Shown here one piece after another: positions 5,730 to 5,865 of a stretch of 5,865 nucleotides of DNA (positions within the stretch are counted from its first letter, which is position 1; every line of letters starts with the position of its first letter). The stretch is taken from NCBI GenBank assembly GCA_002441545.1, contig DJWL01000059.1, positions 1 to 5,865 of the forward strand. Direction: 5' to 3'. A model generated the notes under the pieces. It saw only the letters and a program-made list of their open reading frames with translations, ran no database searches and was not told the origin of the DNA. The translations under genes were made by a program, and so were the position numbers. This DNA is from Flavobacteriaceae bacterium UBA6231 (lineage in GTDB: Bacteria; Bacteroidota; Bacteroidia; Flavobacteriales; Flavobacteriaceae).

Positions 5730-5865
5730 TTTTATTCAGTTAAAGTTAAGAAAATTTTAGGATAAGAAAAAGGTTTTAGAGCTGATATATAAGAGGTGAT
5801 ACTTTATCTGTTCATTCAGAATTTGTATTTCGGAAAAATGCTTTGTTATAGAGATTTTAAATTGG

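Noticed and set aside
5757..5864. Minus-strand frame open from the right edge for 35 codons to TAA at 5757, followed by the hairpin at 5694-5729
   Set aside because: The position before a terminator is suggestive, but the sequence is not recognisable and length and composition do not exclude chance; a plus-strand ATG at 5838 is equally possible.

Overview
This AT-rich window (roughly 30% GC overall, some stretches under 10%) looks like chromosome from a member of the Bacteroidota, most likely class Flavobacteriia. Reasons: secreted proteins whose signal peptides end just before Gln, A-rich leaders without Shine-Dalgarno sites, a match to the Bacteroidota -7 promoter element (TAnnTTTG on the minus strand), and protein families typical of that group. 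A family or genus cannot be fixed from the sequence alone.

Layout: (1) 43-579, plus strand: an exported thioredoxin-fold protein with an intact WCGPCK active site. (2) 580-1019: a convergent gene-free gap with two small CTTTAG-core palindromes (REP-like) and a strong rho-independent terminator. (3) 4788 down to 1020, minus strand: a compact four-gene operon in the order stand-alone receiver domain, membrane-anchored HEAT-repeat protein, processive family 2 glycosyltransferase, YaiO-type outer-membrane beta-barrel. (4) 4789-5238: an extremely AT-rich leader/intergenic region with a candidate promoter and a weak terminator-like hairpin. (5) 5239-5658, minus strand: the remnant of a P-type cation ATPase whose N-terminal part is joined directly to what looks like its last membrane helices. 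(6) 5659-5865: gene-free edge with a minus-strand terminator-like hairpin.

The operon is the main point of interest. The glycosyltransferase has the full motif set of membrane synthases that build beta-linked polysaccharides (PgaC/IcaA/BcsA-like), and YaiO barrels accompany such a synthase in E. coli (yaiO-yaiP). The likely job is to synthesise a surface polysaccharide at the inner membrane and engage or release it at the outer membrane. The synthase has no PilZ domain. The two upstream genes look like a control module: the receiver has Asn where the phosphorylated Asp should be and Lys in place of an acidic-pocket Asp, and the HEAT protein could anchor it to the membrane next to the synthase. 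This suggests control of polysaccharide synthesis by protein contact rather than by phosphorylation or c-di-GMP; that is an inference.
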